A program made the translations under genes and the position numbers. This document shows, piece by piece, positions 54,865 to 63,750 of a stretch of DNA of 64,000 bases. The notes beneath the pieces are model-generated. The model saw nothing but the letters and a program-made list of their open reading frames with translations, was not told where the DNA came from and ran no database searches. Origin of the DNA: Sphingopyxis sp. (lineage in GTDB: Bacteria > Pseudomonadota > Alphaproteobacteria > Sphingomonadales > Sphingomonadaceae); contig PNNB01000015.1 in NCBI GenBank assembly GCA_013823985.1, positions 62,001-126,000 on the forward strand. The letters are read 5' to 3'. The stretch's first letter is position 1. Each line of letters begins with the position of its first letter.

Positions 54865-55200
54865 ATGACTGTTCAGGGAAGCTGCCATTGCGGCAATGTA
54901 CATATCGAACTGCCGCACGCGCCGGAGTGGGTGTCGGACTGTAACTGTTCGCTCTGCCGCCGCACCGCGTGGCGCACGGCCTATTACCCGCCGGAACAGG
55001 TCAGCATCTCGGGCGAGACAACGGCCTATATCTGGGGCGACCGGATGATCGGCATCCACCACTGCCCCACCTGCGGCTGCGGCACGCACTGGGCTACGCT
55101 GGGGGAGGACTTCGGCAAAATGGGCATCAACGCCCGCCTGCTCGACGGTTTCGACGAGGGCGCGGTTGAGGTGCGCAAGATGGATAATGCGGGGGATTAG
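54865..55200 (+). CDS. GFA/CENP-V zinc-binding domain protein
   Basis: A 111-residue protein with zinc-ligand cysteines in GSCHCGNVHIEL, DCNCSLCRR and HHCPTCGCGTHW. The pattern CxC...CxxC...CxxC is that of the GFA (glutathione-dependent formaldehyde-activating enzyme) fold; such proteins are zinc proteins of varied or unknown function rather than proven formaldehyde enzymes. The AT-rich gene follows. Confidence 0.87.
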   Translation: MTVQGSCHCGNVHIELPHAPEWVSDCNCSLCRRTAWRTAYYPPEQVSISGETTAYIWGDRMIGIHHCPTCGCGTHWATLGEDFGKMGINARLLDGFDEGAVEVRKMDNAGD

Positions 55201-55205
55201 ACTTT

Positions 55206-55829
55206 TTGGCTAAAAAGGAAATGACGAAGAAGGAAGAAGGTGCCAGCTGCGACTTTAGCGCTGCGGCTATATTCAGACCCCTCTTTTTGCTGCCATTGCT
55301 GTTGTCATGCACGCAACCGCCGCCGCAGTCACCCTGGAAGTGCTTATCAGGTGTCAAGAGGTATATTTACAAAATAGATAATGGAGAATCGATTCAAATA
55401 AATATAAATTTCGACGAAAGAAGCGCTGATATTTTTGGAAAAGTAGAAAATCTACACGAAAACCTGTATCGAAACGAAGACATGAACTTTGATGTAACAA
55501 ATCAGCTTTTTATTTTTGGGAATTTACTAATCAGTAGTGATATTTTTACTAATAAAAAATGGTCTAAAGGAGAAACGAGTTGTATCAGGACTAAAGTTTT
55601 TGTAAAAGATGGCACTAAAATTGCTTCGGTTGAGTGCTCCGAAAACAGATCTCTTGGATTTCTAAGATATAGTTTTGACCGCGATCATGGCGTTACGCAC
55701 ATTGAGTCCTATGGCTGGGACAAACTAGAGGACAAGCGGTTAATGGGTACCGAAGGCCTTGGCAAAATGTGCGCGAATTAAGAGCCACGCCTACAATTTG
55801 CTTCTACCGCCTTCTTCCTTTTAGCCCAT
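55206..55829. repeat. inverted AAGGAAGAAGG arms flanking the AT-rich lipoprotein gene
   Basis: The left arm (about 55210-55242) contains GGCTAAAAAGGAAATG and AAGGAAGAAGG; the right arm (about 55806-55829) contains CCTTCTTCCTTTTAGCCC in the opposite orientation. These relate to the purine/pyrimidine repeat at 32.4-32.5 kb. Together with the base-composition shift they outline a unit of about 600 bases. Confidence 0.55.
55221..55781 (+). CDS. AT-rich lipoprotein of unknown function
   Basis: About 186 residues with a lipobox LLSC (Cys about residue 30) and an acidic, Asn/Asp/Lys-rich mature part (YIYKIDNGESIQININFDE, FIFGNLLISSDIFTNKKW). From about 55360 to 55700 the DNA is much more AT-rich than the surroundings, with many AAA/ATA/TTT codons, a sign of recent acquisition or an unusual origin. 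The start is uncertain: TTG at 55206, or ATG at 55221. Short inverted AAGGAAGAAGG elements flank it. Confidence 0.6.
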   Translation: MTKKEEGASCDFSAAAIFRPLFLLPLLLSCTQPPPQSPWKCLSGVKRYIYKIDNGESIQININFDERSADIFGKVENLHENLYRNEDMNFDVTNQLFIFGNLLISSDIFTNKKWSKGETSCIRTKVFVKDGTKIASVECSENRSLGFLRYSFDRDHGVTHIESYGWDKLEDKRLMGTEGLGKMCAN

Positions 55830-55859
55830 TATGTGACTCAACCTCGTCACATCATAATC

Positions 55860-56240
55860 TTACTGCGTCGCCACCCACCATATATTCCCCGCCGGATCCT
55901 TGAACCCGCCGCGCAGATCATCGTCGGGCGTTTTGCGCATGGGCGGCTGGACACCCTCTGCACCCTGCGCCAGCGCGCGTTCGTAGACTGCCGCCGCGTC
56001 GGGCACATAGAGGTGGATGTGCACCCCGGCCGACAGATATTGCGTCGCCCCGCCGCCGACCATGACGATGCTGTCGTCGATCCGCATCTCTACATGCATC
56101 AGCGACCCGTCCGGCCGGTCAAACCGCCGCACCTGCCCCGCGCCAAACACCGCCGCCAGAAAGGCGATCAGCCCTTCGGGATCGGCGCACATCAGATAGG
56201 GGCTGACCGAAGAATTGCCCTCAGGTTTCCACGCGCTCAT
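55860..56240 (-). CDS. VOC-superfamily (glyoxalase-like) protein
   Basis: A 126-residue single VOC domain: VSPYLMCADPEGLIAFLAAVFGAGQVRRFDRPDG, HVEMRIDDSIVMVGGG, HIHLYVPDAAAVYERALAQGAE and the final DPAGNIWWVAT, like PhnB-type bleomycin resistance or 3-demethylubiquinone-like VOC proteins. GGAG before the ATG at 56240 supports this start; the frame extends upstream to 56426 without support. Probably a metal-dependent enzyme or a ligand-binding protein. Confidence 0.87.
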   Translation of the reverse strand: MSAWKPEGNSSVSPYLMCADPEGLIAFLAAVFGAGQVRRFDRPDGSLMHVEMRIDDSIVMVGGGATQYLSAGVHIHLYVPDAAAVYERALAQGAEGVQPPMRKTPDDDLRGGFKDPAGNIWWVATQ

Positions 56241-56448
56241 ACCGACTCCTTCCACGCATCCGTTTACGCGGAGGCGGATGGGGAATGCGAGAGAAGAATG
56301 AGGGTCCGATCGCCTTTTGTATATTGCCAAAGCAATCCGCACCGAACACATATCCGGCTGCTTCATCCTTTCGACCCTATGCCTGTTCGACCTGCGGCAA
56401 AAATGAGGAAAGCATATGCGACGCACATAATAGGCGGGATATGTCAGA

Positions 56449-57219
56449 ATGAATTTTTTGCGAATTTCGATACAATCAGCACTGGGTCTATTAATAGCGA
56501 CAGGCAGTTCTCCTGCCAGTGCCGCAGATAAAAAGAATGAAACGGCGGTGCGGGCATTGTCCGCCGATTATGCGGAATGTGTTCTTGGGTATCAAACCCG
56601 GGTTGTTTTGGCACGCGAGTTTCTGGTCAAAGATTTGCCATCGGAATCGTTGCCCAAGGGGAAATTTAGCAGACTGATAAACGGTGAGTGTCTCGTGAAA
56701 GTCGCAAAGCCGGAAAACGGGATCCAAATGACTTTTCCGGGCGAACTCTACCGCTATGCTTTGGCGGGGGCGCTTATCCGCAAAGACTTCGGCCAGACTT
56801 CATTTACCGATTTCTCCAAGGTCCCCCCTCTGCAGCATCGGCCATTCCCGGTCTTGGATGAGACCGCCGTGCCTAAGAAGAAAAAGAAAGCTGATGAATT
56901 TCGCGAAGAATATCGGCTTGCATGGCTCGATGGCTTTATGGCCCGATATGCCGAATGCGTGGTGCGCCGGATTCCGCAGGAAAGTCGTGATCTTTTGGCT
57001 AGCGAAGTAGCCAGCGTTCAGGAAAAGGATAATTTTGGTGTGATGGCTGATGCATTATCGAAATGTATGCCCGAAGGCCGCACCATCCGCTTTGGCAAAG
57101 AAATGCTGCGCGGTTCAGTTGCAGTGGCCTATTATCGCCTGGCCGACGCTGCCACCAAACTCGCGGCCGAGCCAGCCGGGACTGCCGCCCCTTTGCAGAC
57201 TGTCCCCAACCCCGATTGA
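56449..57219 (+). CDS. secreted protein with internal duplication, unknown function
   Basis: A 256-residue exported protein: signal peptide (residues 1-25, ending ASA) and two similar units. Unit 1 (about 37-120) contains DYAECVLGYQTRVVLAREFL, GECLVKVA and LYRYALAGALI; unit 2 (about 160-240) contains RYAECVVRRIPQESRDLLAS, LSKCMPEG and RFGKEMLRGSVAVAYYRLAD. Each unit has two cysteines (YAECV, C[LM]). Short low-GC start, normal GC later. No named family is recognised. The GST follows after 26 bases. Confidence 0.72.
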   Translation: MNFLRISIQSALGLLIATGSSPASAADKKNETAVRALSADYAECVLGYQTRVVLAREFLVKDLPSESLPKGKFSRLINGECLVKVAKPENGIQMTFPGELYRYALAGALIRKDFGQTSFTDFSKVPPLQHRPFPVLDETAVPKKKKKADEFREEYRLAWLDGFMARYAECVVRRIPQESRDLLASEVASVQEKDNFGVMADALSKCMPEGRTIRFGKEMLRGSVAVAYYRLADAATKLAAEPAGTAAPLQTVPNPD

Positions 57220-57245
57220 CCACCACGCTGTATTGGAGAAAACCG

Positions 57246-57857
57246 ATGGACCTGTATTTCGCCCCCCTGTCCTGCTCGCTTGCCACCCGGATCGCTTTGT
57301 ATGAATCGGGACAGGAGGCTGGGTTTCATCAGGTGGTTCTGGCGACCAAGCAGACGACGGACGGGCGGGATTATCTGGCGATCAATCCCAAGGGGCAGGT
57401 GCCTGCGCTGGTCACCGATGCGGGCGATGTGCTGACGGAGGGGCCGGCGGTGCTGCAATATGTCGCGGACCGCGCACCGGAAAGCGGGCTGGCGCCGGCG
57501 GCGGGCACGCTGGAGCGGACGCGGTTGCACCAATGGCTGAACTATATCGCGTCCGAACTGCACAAGGCGGTCTATTTCATGCTGTTCAACCCCGCCATTC
57601 CGGCAGCGATGAAGGATTATGCGCGCGGGTCGGTGGGCGCGAAATATGACTTGTTGTCGGCACATCTGGCCGACCGCGCCTATCTGGTCGGGGACAGCTT
57701 TACCGTCGCCGATGGCTATCTGGTGGTGACGCTCGGCTGGGCGCAACCGGCGGGGGTCGATCTTTCCCCCTGGCCGGTGCTGACCGCCTATCGCGACCGC
57801 ATCATGGCGCGGCCCGCCGTGGGACGCGCCTTTGCCGACGAGGCGGCGTTACTTTAA
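57246..57857 (+). CDS. glutathione S-transferase
   Basis: A 203-residue GST: thioredoxin-like N-terminal domain (FAPLSCSLATRIALYESG, where Ser/Cys near residues 9-11 is the glutathione-activating region; NPKGQVPALVTDAG with the cis-proline) and a helical C-terminal domain (about 88-195). Beta-class type by the short N-terminus and NPKGQVPAL. It conjugates or reduces toxic electrophiles with glutathione. It converges with the peptidase and overlaps its end by nine bases. Confidence 0.9.
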   Translation: MDLYFAPLSCSLATRIALYESGQEAGFHQVVLATKQTTDGRDYLAINPKGQVPALVTDAGDVLTEGPAVLQYVADRAPESGLAPAAGTLERTRLHQWLNYIASELHKAVYFMLFNPAIPAAMKDYARGSVGAKYDLLSAHLADRAYLVGDSFTVADGYLVVTLGWAQPAGVDLSPWPVLTAYRDRIMARPAVGRAFADEAALL

Positions 57858-60074
57858 CTCCAGCCCTGTCCATTTGGCGAGGAAGGCGTAGATGTCGGAA
57901 TATTCCTCGATCAGCTTGTCCGTCGGCTTGCCCGATCCGTGGCCCGCGCGGCTTTCGATGCGGATGATCTTGGGCCGCGATCCGGTCTTTGCCGCCTGCA
58001 GCGCGGCGGTATACTTAAAGCTATGCCCGGGCACCACGCGGTCGTCGGTGTCGGCGGTGGAAACGATCACCGCCGGATAATCCACGCCCGATTTGATATT
58101 GTGGTAGGGCGAATAGGTCAGCTGCATCTTGAGGTCCGCCTCTTTCGCCGGGCTGCCATAATCGTCCACCCAATACCGGCCCGCGGTGAAGCGGTCGAAG
58201 CGTGTCATATCCATCACGCCCACGGCGGCATGGCCCGCGGCGAACAGGTCCGGCCGCTGGTTCAGCGACGCGCCGACCAGCAGGCCGCCGTTGGAGCGGC
58301 CCTCGATTGCAAGCTTGCCCTTGGCGGTGTAGCCCTTGGCGATCAGATATTCGCCTGCCGCCGCAAAGTCGTCGAATACATTCTGCTTGTTCATCAGGCG
58401 GCCCGCATCGTGCCACGGCTTGCCATATTCGCCCCCGCCCCGCAGATTGGCTAGCGCAAAGACACCGCCCGACTGCAGCCAGGCCATGCGCGTCGCCGAA
58501 TAGGTCGGGGTCTGCGAAATGTTGAACCCGCCATAGCCATAGAGCAATGTCGGCGCGCCCTTGCCAAGGGCGAGGCCTTTCTTGTGGACGATGAACATCG
58601 GGATCTTCGTGCCGTCCTTCGACGGGTAGAAGACCTGCTCGATTTCATAGTCCGCCGGATTGAAGCTCAGCTTCGGTTCGGCAAAGGCGGTCGACTGGCC
58701 GGTGCGGCTGTCAAAGCGGTAGACCGCGCCCGGCTGGTTGAAGCTGGAAAAACCGTAGAAGGTTTCGGGATCACCCGGCGTGCCGGAAAAACCGCTCGCC
58801 GTGCCGATGGCGTTCAGCGAGATTTCCTTGGCCGGACCGCCCGCCAAATTGGTCATCATCGCCATCGATTTCGCGTCCTTGATATAGGACAGGATCAACC
58901 GCTCCCCCACAATCTGCGCACGGGTCAGCGTCTCGGCGCGCTCGGGGACGACATCGGTGAAGGCAAAGGCCGGTTCCATGCAGACATTGGCCGGGTCGGA
59001 CATATCCTCGCATTGCGCGCGGTTCAGCACCTGCTGGCTGAGGTCGACCGACACCACCTTCAACCGCGGCGCGTCCTTGTTGGTCACGAACCACAGCGTC
59101 TTGCCCATCCCCTCGACCAGTTGCCATTCATGCTCCAGCCCCTTGACGAGCGGCACAGGCTTCCACGTCGGTTTCTTGCCGAGCGGCATGATGTGCAGCT
59201 CATATTTTTCGTCCGTGCCCTGCGACGTGGTGATCAGCGCCCATTTGCCGTCATGCGTGACCTGCGCGCTGTGGCCATATTCGGGCTTGTCGGGCGTCGC
59301 ATAGATCGCCTTGTCCTGCGCCTGCGGGGTACCGATCTTGTGGTAATAGATGGTCTGGTTGTAATTGAGCTGCTGGAACGCGGCGCCTTCCTTCGGCTCG
59401 GCAAAGCGCGAATAGAGGAAGCCGTCATTGCCCACCCAACTGATGTTGGTGAACTTCGCCCATTTGATTTCATCGGACAGGATCTTGCCCGTCGCGGTGT
59501 CGAGCACCTTGATCGTCCGCCAGTCGGAACCGCCATCCTGGATCGAATAGGCCAGCAGCTTGCCATTTTTCGACGGCACCCAGCTATCCAGCGCCGTCGC
59601 CCCGTCCTTTGCCCATGTGTTGGGGTCGATCAGGATACGGTCCTTGCCCGTCAGGCCCTTGCGCACATAAAGCACCGACTGGTTCTGCAGCCCGTCATTC
59701 TTCGTAAAGAAATAATGCCCGCCCGCCTTTTCCGGCAGGCCGAAGCGTTCATAGTCAAACAGCTTCTTCATCCGCGCGGCAAGCACATCCTTGCCGGGCA
59801 GCGTGTCGAGATAGGCATCGGTCACCTTATTCTGCGCCTTCACCCAATCAGCGACCGCGGGGTTGACGCGGACATCATCCTCCAGCCAGCGATAGGGGTC
59901 GGGGATTTTGATGCCAAAAGCGGTGTCGACGACATCGACGGTCTTGGTCTGCGGATAGGTCAGACCTTCGGCCACATCCGCCGCCATATCCGAAGTAGCC
60001 GCATCATCCGCCCACGCACCCTCAGGCCCCGCCATCACCATCAACGCAACCCCCAACCAAAGTGCTTTACGCAT
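57849..60074 (-). CDS. prolyl oligopeptidase-family (S9A) secreted serine peptidase
   Basis: A 741-residue exported enzyme: signal peptide (about 1-22), a seven-bladed propeller (about 75-450, starting IPDPYRWLEDD) and an alpha/beta-hydrolase domain with the catalytic triad Ser594 (EGRSNGGL), Asp about 678 (DTDDRV) and His712 (AGHGSG). It cleaves proline-containing peptides in the periplasm. The frame extends to 60251 only through R2-repeat sequence; the signal peptide begins at 60074. The start of the gene is directly next to an R2/R1 block. Confidence 0.93.
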   Translation of the reverse strand: MRKALWLGVALMVMAGPEGAWADDAATSDMAADVAEGLTYPQTKTVDVVDTAFGIKIPDPYRWLEDDVRVNPAVADWVKAQNKVTDAYLDTLPGKDVLAARMKKLFDYERFGLPEKAGGHYFFTKNDGLQNQSVLYVRKGLTGKDRILIDPNTWAKDGATALDSWVPSKNGKLLAYSIQDGGSDWRTIKVLDTATGKILSDEIKWAKFTNISWVGNDGFLYSRFAEPKEGAAFQQLNYNQTIYYHKIGTPQAQDKAIYATPDKPEYGHSAQVTHDGKWALITTSQGTDEKYELHIMPLGKKPTWKPVPLVKGLEHEWQLVEGMGKTLWFVTNKDAPRLKVVSVDLSQQVLNRAQCEDMSDPANVCMEPAFAFTDVVPERAETLTRAQIVGERLILSYIKDAKSMAMMTNLAGGPAKEISLNAIGTASGFSGTPGDPETFYGFSSFNQPGAVYRFDSRTGQSTAFAEPKLSFNPADYEIEQVFYPSKDGTKIPMFIVHKKGLALGKGAPTLLYGYGGFNISQTPTYSATRMAWLQSGGVFALANLRGGGEYGKPWHDAGRLMNKQNVFDDFAAAGEYLIAKGYTAKGKLAIEGRSNGGLLVGASLNQRPDLFAAGHAAVGVMDMTRFDRFTAGRYWVDDYGSPAKEADLKMQLTYSPYHNIKSGVDYPAVIVSTADTDDRVVPGHSFKYTAALQAAKTGSRPKIIRIESRAGHGSGKPTDKLIEEYSDIYAFLAKWTGLELK

Positions 60075-60164
60075 TTTTTCATTCCCTATCTCGCAAGAAT
60101 CTGTCGCCCTACGCCTAGTGGCTTGCGTGGCTTTGGCCAATAGTTTCCTTGCGCTATCGACAGC

Positions 60165-60345
60165 CCAGAGCCCCTCACCGCTGCGACTAGGCGGCAAGCC
60201 GCCAAGTCTCGCTGCCTCTCCCAAAGGGAGAGGGGGTGTGCAACGGGTCAAAGAGATGCCCCTCTCCCCTTGGGAGAGGATATGTAGCCTTATGAGCGAA
60301 GCGAATTAGGCGAAGTTGGTGAGGGGTTCTGCCCTATCGATAGCG
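60165..60345. repeat. R2 plus R1 repeat mosaic
   Basis: R2 module (about 60165-60240) followed by an R1 module (about 60258-60345). The R1 tail crosses the stop codon of the next minus-strand gene at 60334, so the last codons of that gene are repeat-derived. Confidence 0.82.
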
Positions 60346-60888
60346 CCCGCAGCCCTTCAGCCGCTTGTCATAATCCACGAAGTTGAAGAAAACATAGCCT
60401 TCCCGCATGGTCACAATGCGGTGTTCCGAGAACTCGACCAGCCAGTAACTCGGCATCAGGTCAAATCCTGCCGGTTCCGTCTCCATCGGGTCAAGCGCGG
60501 TTTCGCGCTCCGTGTGCCACATATCCCGTTGCAGGCCGATCACATATAAGGCCCTCGTCTTATCGTCTTTATATTTGCCTACGGGCCATACAAAAGTCAG
60601 TTGGATTGGCGACCGGTCCGGTCGGCCCTCGGACGATGTCATGGATGTGACGAAAGCTTTCTGCTCGTCATAGTCGACTATCCCAAATTTTTCCGAATAA
60701 TAGAGAGGCCACGGTTCCGCCCGGGGCCTTTGACCTGTCATCTCGGCAACAGCCGCTTCAATCGCAGAACAGGCCCGCGCCGGGTTATGCGGCCGCAAGG
60801 AAACGATGCTCGTAGCGGCAACGTCCCCCGCGACGGCGACGCTCAGGATCGGCAACATCAAAGCCAGGGCGAATTGACTAAGCTTCAT
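60334..60888 (-). CDS. secreted protein of unknown function
   Basis: A 184-residue exported protein: signal peptide (residues 1-24, ending ATS/A) and a mature part with HNPARACSAIEAAVAEMTGQ, EKFGIVDYDEQKAFVTS, FVWPVGKYKDDKTRALYVIGLQ and MREGYVFFNFVDYDKRLKGCG. The two cysteines (Cys about 38 and 180) could pair. I do not recognise a family. Its C-terminus lies inside an R1 repeat tail. Confidence 0.68.
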   Translation of the reverse strand: MKLSQFALALMLPILSVAVAGDVAATSIVSLRPHNPARACSAIEAAVAEMTGQRPRAEPWPLYYSEKFGIVDYDEQKAFVTSMTSSEGRPDRSPIQLTFVWPVGKYKDDKTRALYVIGLQRDMWHTERETALDPMETEPAGFDLMPSYWLVEFSEHRIVTMREGYVFFNFVDYDKRLKGCGRYR

Positions 60889-61009
60889 GTGACACGCTCT
60901 CCACTCAGGACGCCAAGCGTGCGGATAGTGGCAATTTTGCTCTCCGCCCGCAATGGAGTCGTTTCCGGGCGGTCCGCTTTCCTTTTGGCTCCCAAAATTA
61001 AAGACATAT

Positions 61010-61172
61010 TCCCCCTCTCCCCTTGGGAGAGGATACGCAGCCTTATGAGCGAAGCGAATTAGGCGGAGTTGGTGAGGGGATCCGCCCTATCGACAGCGCA
61101 CAGCCCCTCACCGCTGCGACTAGGCGGCTAGCCGCCAAGTCTCGCTGCCTCTCCCAAAGGGAAAGGGGGCTG
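61010..61172. repeat. R1 plus R2 repeat mosaic
   Basis: R1 module (about 61010-61085) followed by R2 (about 61098-61170), ending 15 bases before the stop of the next minus-strand gene. The preceding 60 bases resemble those before the R1 copy at 42.27 kb. The gap 60889-61186 holds nothing else. Confidence 0.82.
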
Positions 61173-61186
61173 CCCTCATCGGCCGC

Positions 61187-61477
61187 CTAAATCTGGGTGT
61201 CCGGGACACACACGGCTGCGGCAAATCTGATTGCAGCTTTAGGGTCTTTTTCCCTCGCCTTTTTCCATTCCGCGATCGCCTGATCATTCGCCGCTTTATG
61301 TGTTTTCTGAAAGGCGTCTTGGGCCAGTTCGCACAGTTCAAGCGAGTTGAACTTTTTAAGCTTCACACCCATTTTCGGTACCGAAGAATGTAACACAAAT
61401 TTCCGTGTCGGTTGGACCGTGGCTATCAATGGGATGGCTATCAAAACTATACCAATCTTTCGCAATGCTGCCTCCAT
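61187..61477 (-). CDS. small secreted protein of unknown function
   Basis: A 96-residue frame with a hydrophobic start (MEAALRKIGIVLIAIPLIATV), probably a signal peptide or anchor, then KKFNSLELCELAQDAFQKTHKAANDQAIAEWKKAREKD and a second Cys near the end (AAAVCVPDTQI). Low GC for the region. No family recognised; the coding potential is plausible but not strong. Confidence 0.5.
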   Translation of the reverse strand: MEAALRKIGIVLIAIPLIATVQPTRKFVLHSSVPKMGVKLKKFNSLELCELAQDAFQKTHKAANDQAIAEWKKAREKDPKAAIRFAAAVCVPDTQI

Positions 61478-61572
61478 TGAGTGGAATTTTTCTTAAATTC
61501 AGATAGCTACATTTTGATTGCTCGCAAAGATCATTGGAGTCTGTTCCCCTCACGCATCAAACAGCTTTCGCG

Positions 61573-61878
61573 TTACTCTTGATCGTAGAAAATGTGACCG
61601 CGATTATCGGGTGTCAGAAGGCGATAGATCGGTGCTGGTGAAACTTCGTCAGCTTCCAGTTCCAGCGTTACGAGGTTCGCTTTTAACCAACCTGTTTGCC
61701 GGTCAAAATTATCGCGTACCCGTCGGAATGCCGCGTCCTGCGCGTCGATAGTCGAGGATGCCAGTACGAAACGGTGACAATAAGATCCTTTCGGCCGGTA
61801 TGTTTCGTCATCGCCGGTTGGCGGTGAAGCCGTGCTCCAGTCCAACTGGCCGTGGATAAGGACGTAGTAACATTGCAT
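61573..61878 (-). CDS. protein of unknown function
   Basis: A 101-residue frame starting MQCYYVLIHGQLDWSTASPP, with a mixed composition of a folded cytoplasmic protein (HRFVLASSTIDAQDAAFRRVRDNFDRQTGWL, LVTLELEADEVSPAPIYRLL). No signal peptide. No family recognised. The pattern resembles small sphingomonad proteins seen beside ribosomal operons, but I cannot name it. Confidence 0.55.
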   Translation of the reverse strand: MQCYYVLIHGQLDWSTASPPTGDDETYRPKGSYCHRFVLASSTIDAQDAAFRRVRDNFDRQTGWLKANLVTLELEADEVSPAPIYRLLTPDNRGHIFYDQE

Positions 61879-61948
61879 GTGAAGCAGGATGCTTGTCGCG
61901 TTCTGGAATTACAAGGGCTTCGCCCCCAACATCGCGCTTCCCACACAA

Positions 61949-61985
61949 CAAAAAAGGGCGGCATCCGTGTCGGATACCGCCCTTT
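61949..61985 (-). terminator. intrinsic terminator of the rplQ end of the alpha operon
   Basis: Arms of 15 bases with one mismatch (61953-61967 and 61971-61985; core AAAGGGCGG / CCGCCCTTT) and, on the minus strand, a T-rich run (plus-strand A run at 61950-61955). It lies 22 bases after the rplQ stop. Confidence 0.9.
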
Positions 61986-62007
61986 CTGTAAATTCGCGAG
62001 GCCGGGT

Positions 62008-62424
62008 TTATTCGGCGTCGTCGTCCAACATTTCGACGGGGCCGCTGTCCTGGCCCTTGGCGTCGACATTGCGGTCGACCAGTTCGATGACGCCCATCGG
62101 GGCGGCGTCGGAGCCGCGGAAGCCGGCTTTGATTACGCGGCTGTAGCCACCGTTACGGTCGGCATAGCGCGGGGCCAGTTCGTCGAAGAGTTTCTTGAGT
62201 TGCGTGTCGTCCATCAAACGGCTCATGGCGAGACGACGGTTGGACAGGCCACCCTTTTTCGCGAGCGTGATCAGCTTTTCAACATAAGGACGCAGTTCCT
62301 TTGCCTTGGGCAAGGTGGTCTTGATCTGCTCATGCTTGATCAGCGACGCCGCCATGTTGCGGAGCATCGCGGTACGGTGCGAGGTGGTGCGTTGCAGCTT
62401 ACGGTGGCCAACTTTATGGCGCAT
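62008..62424 (-). CDS. rplQ: 50S ribosomal protein L17
   Basis: A 138-residue ribosomal protein: [41 protein letters not shown] and a C-terminal acidic tail (VEMLDDDAE) slightly longer than in E. coli. The start at 62424 is where homology begins. It follows rpoA on the minus strand; the gap contains an R-type palindrome. Confidence 0.96.
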   Translation of the reverse strand: MRHKVGHRKLQRTTSHRTAMLRNMAASLIKHEQIKTTLPKAKELRPYVEKLITLAKKGGLSNRRLAMSRLMDDTQLKKLFDELAPRYADRNGGYSRVIKAGFRGSDAAPMGVIELVDRNVDAKGQDSGPVEMLDDDAE

Positions 62425-62505
62425 AGATACTTCCTTCGTTTGTAGGGGGGCCGTGTCAGGTACCCCGATCCAGGCCCGCTTGAGGGGGAGCCCATTGCCC
62501 TTTTT

Positions 62506-62528
62506 TCCCTCTCCCACCGGGAGAGGGG
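62506..62528 (-). repeat. R-type palindrome between rpoA and rplQ
   Basis: CCCTCTCCCACCGGGAGAGGG at about 62508-62528 is the palindromic arm of the R1/R2 family, located in the 111-base gap of the ribosomal alpha operon right after the rpoA stop. It could modulate the rplQ mRNA level or stability. Confidence 0.75.
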
Positions 62529-62535
62529 GAATCTT

Positions 62536-63597
62536 TTAGCCCAGCAGTTCCTGCTCAAGCTTCTTGGCCATTTCCTCGATATTCTCGGGCGGCCAGCCGG
62601 GGATGTCCATGCCGAGGCGCAGGCCCATGGACGACAGCACTTCCTTGATTTCGTTCAGCGACTTGCGGCCGAAATTGGGGGTGCGCAGCATTTCGGCTTC
62701 GCTCTTTTGCACGAGGTCGCCGATGTAGATGATGTTGTCGTTCTTGAGGCAGTTTGCGCTGCGGACCGACAGTTCCAGTTCGTCCACCTTCTTGAGAAGG
62801 TAACGGTTGAGCTGGTTCGCGTCCGATTCTTCCGACGATGCCGATGGTGCAGCCATGCCGATCATCGGCGAGCTTGCGGCCATCGAATCTTCGAAGTGGA
62901 CGAACACCTGCAACTGGTCCTGAAGGATGCGCGCGGCATAGGCCACGGCGTCTTCGGGGGTGACGGTGCCGTCGGTTTCGATGGTCAGGTTGAGCTTGTC
63001 ATAGTCAAGTTCCTGACCAATACGCGCATTGTCGACCTTGTAGGCGACCTGACGGACGGGCGAATAGAGGCTGTCGACAGGGATCAGACCGATCGGCGCG
63101 TCGGCCGGACGGTTGGCAACGGCGGGGACATAGCCCTTGCCGGTGTCAGCGGTGATTTCCATGTTCAGCGTCGCGCCGTCGTCGAGATGGCAGATGACCA
63201 GATCCGGGTTCATCACCTGGATATCGCCGGAAACAGCGATATCACCTGCGGTGACCGCGCCGGGGCCGGTGGCCGAAAGCTGAAGACGCTTGGGGCCTTC
63301 GCCTTCCATCTTCAGGGCGACTTGCTTGATGTTGAGAACGATGTCGGTGACATCTTCACGCACGCCGGCAAGCGACGAGAATTCGTGCAGCACGTTCTCG
63401 ATCTTGATCGACGTGATCGCTGCACCTTGCAGCGACGAGAGCAATACGCGACGCAGCGCGTTGCCCAGTGTCAGGCCAAAGCCACGTTCCAGCGGTTCGG
63501 CGACGAAGGTAGCTTTACGCTTCGCATCGCTGCCGGACTTCAGTTCGAGGGCGTTGGGCTTTTTCAGTTCCTGCCAGTTCTTGATATTGACGGACAT
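62536..63597 (-). CDS. rpoA: DNA-directed RNA polymerase alpha subunit
   Basis: A 353-residue alpha subunit: N-terminal assembly domain ([20 protein letters not shown], residues about 37-56; [15 protein letters not shown]) and C-terminal domain with the UP-element contacts ([20 protein letters not shown] and [17 protein letters not shown]), ending in a longer alphaproteobacterial tail. It is in the conserved order rpsK-rpoA-rplQ. Confidence 0.97.
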   Translation of the reverse strand: MSVNIKNWQELKKPNALELKSGSDAKRKATFVAEPLERGFGLTLGNALRRVLLSSLQGAAITSIKIENVLHEFSSLAGVREDVTDIVLNIKQVALKMEGEGPKRLQLSATGPGAVTAGDIAVSGDIQVMNPDLVICHLDDGATLNMEITADTGKGYVPAVANRPADAPIGLIPVDSLYSPVRQVAYKVDNARIGQELDYDKLNLTIETDGTVTPEDAVAYAARILQDQLQVFVHFEDSMAASSPMIGMAAPSASSEESDANQLNRYLLKKVDELELSVRSANCLKNDNIIYIGDLVQKSEAEMLRTPNFGRKSLNEIKEVLSSMGLRLGMDIPGWPPENIEEMAKKLEQELLG

Positions 63598-63750
63598 GGA
63601 TTTCCCCTAGCTAGGTTGGGACTGAACCGGTTCTTGGTGCACCGTCCGGTCAGGCCGATTGAAACTTGTTTAGGGACTGCCCCCTTATCGGAGACCTTCC
63701 CTGTGGAGTTTGGGGCCGAACTGCGCGAGCAGGTCTTCCCCAAGCTGAAT

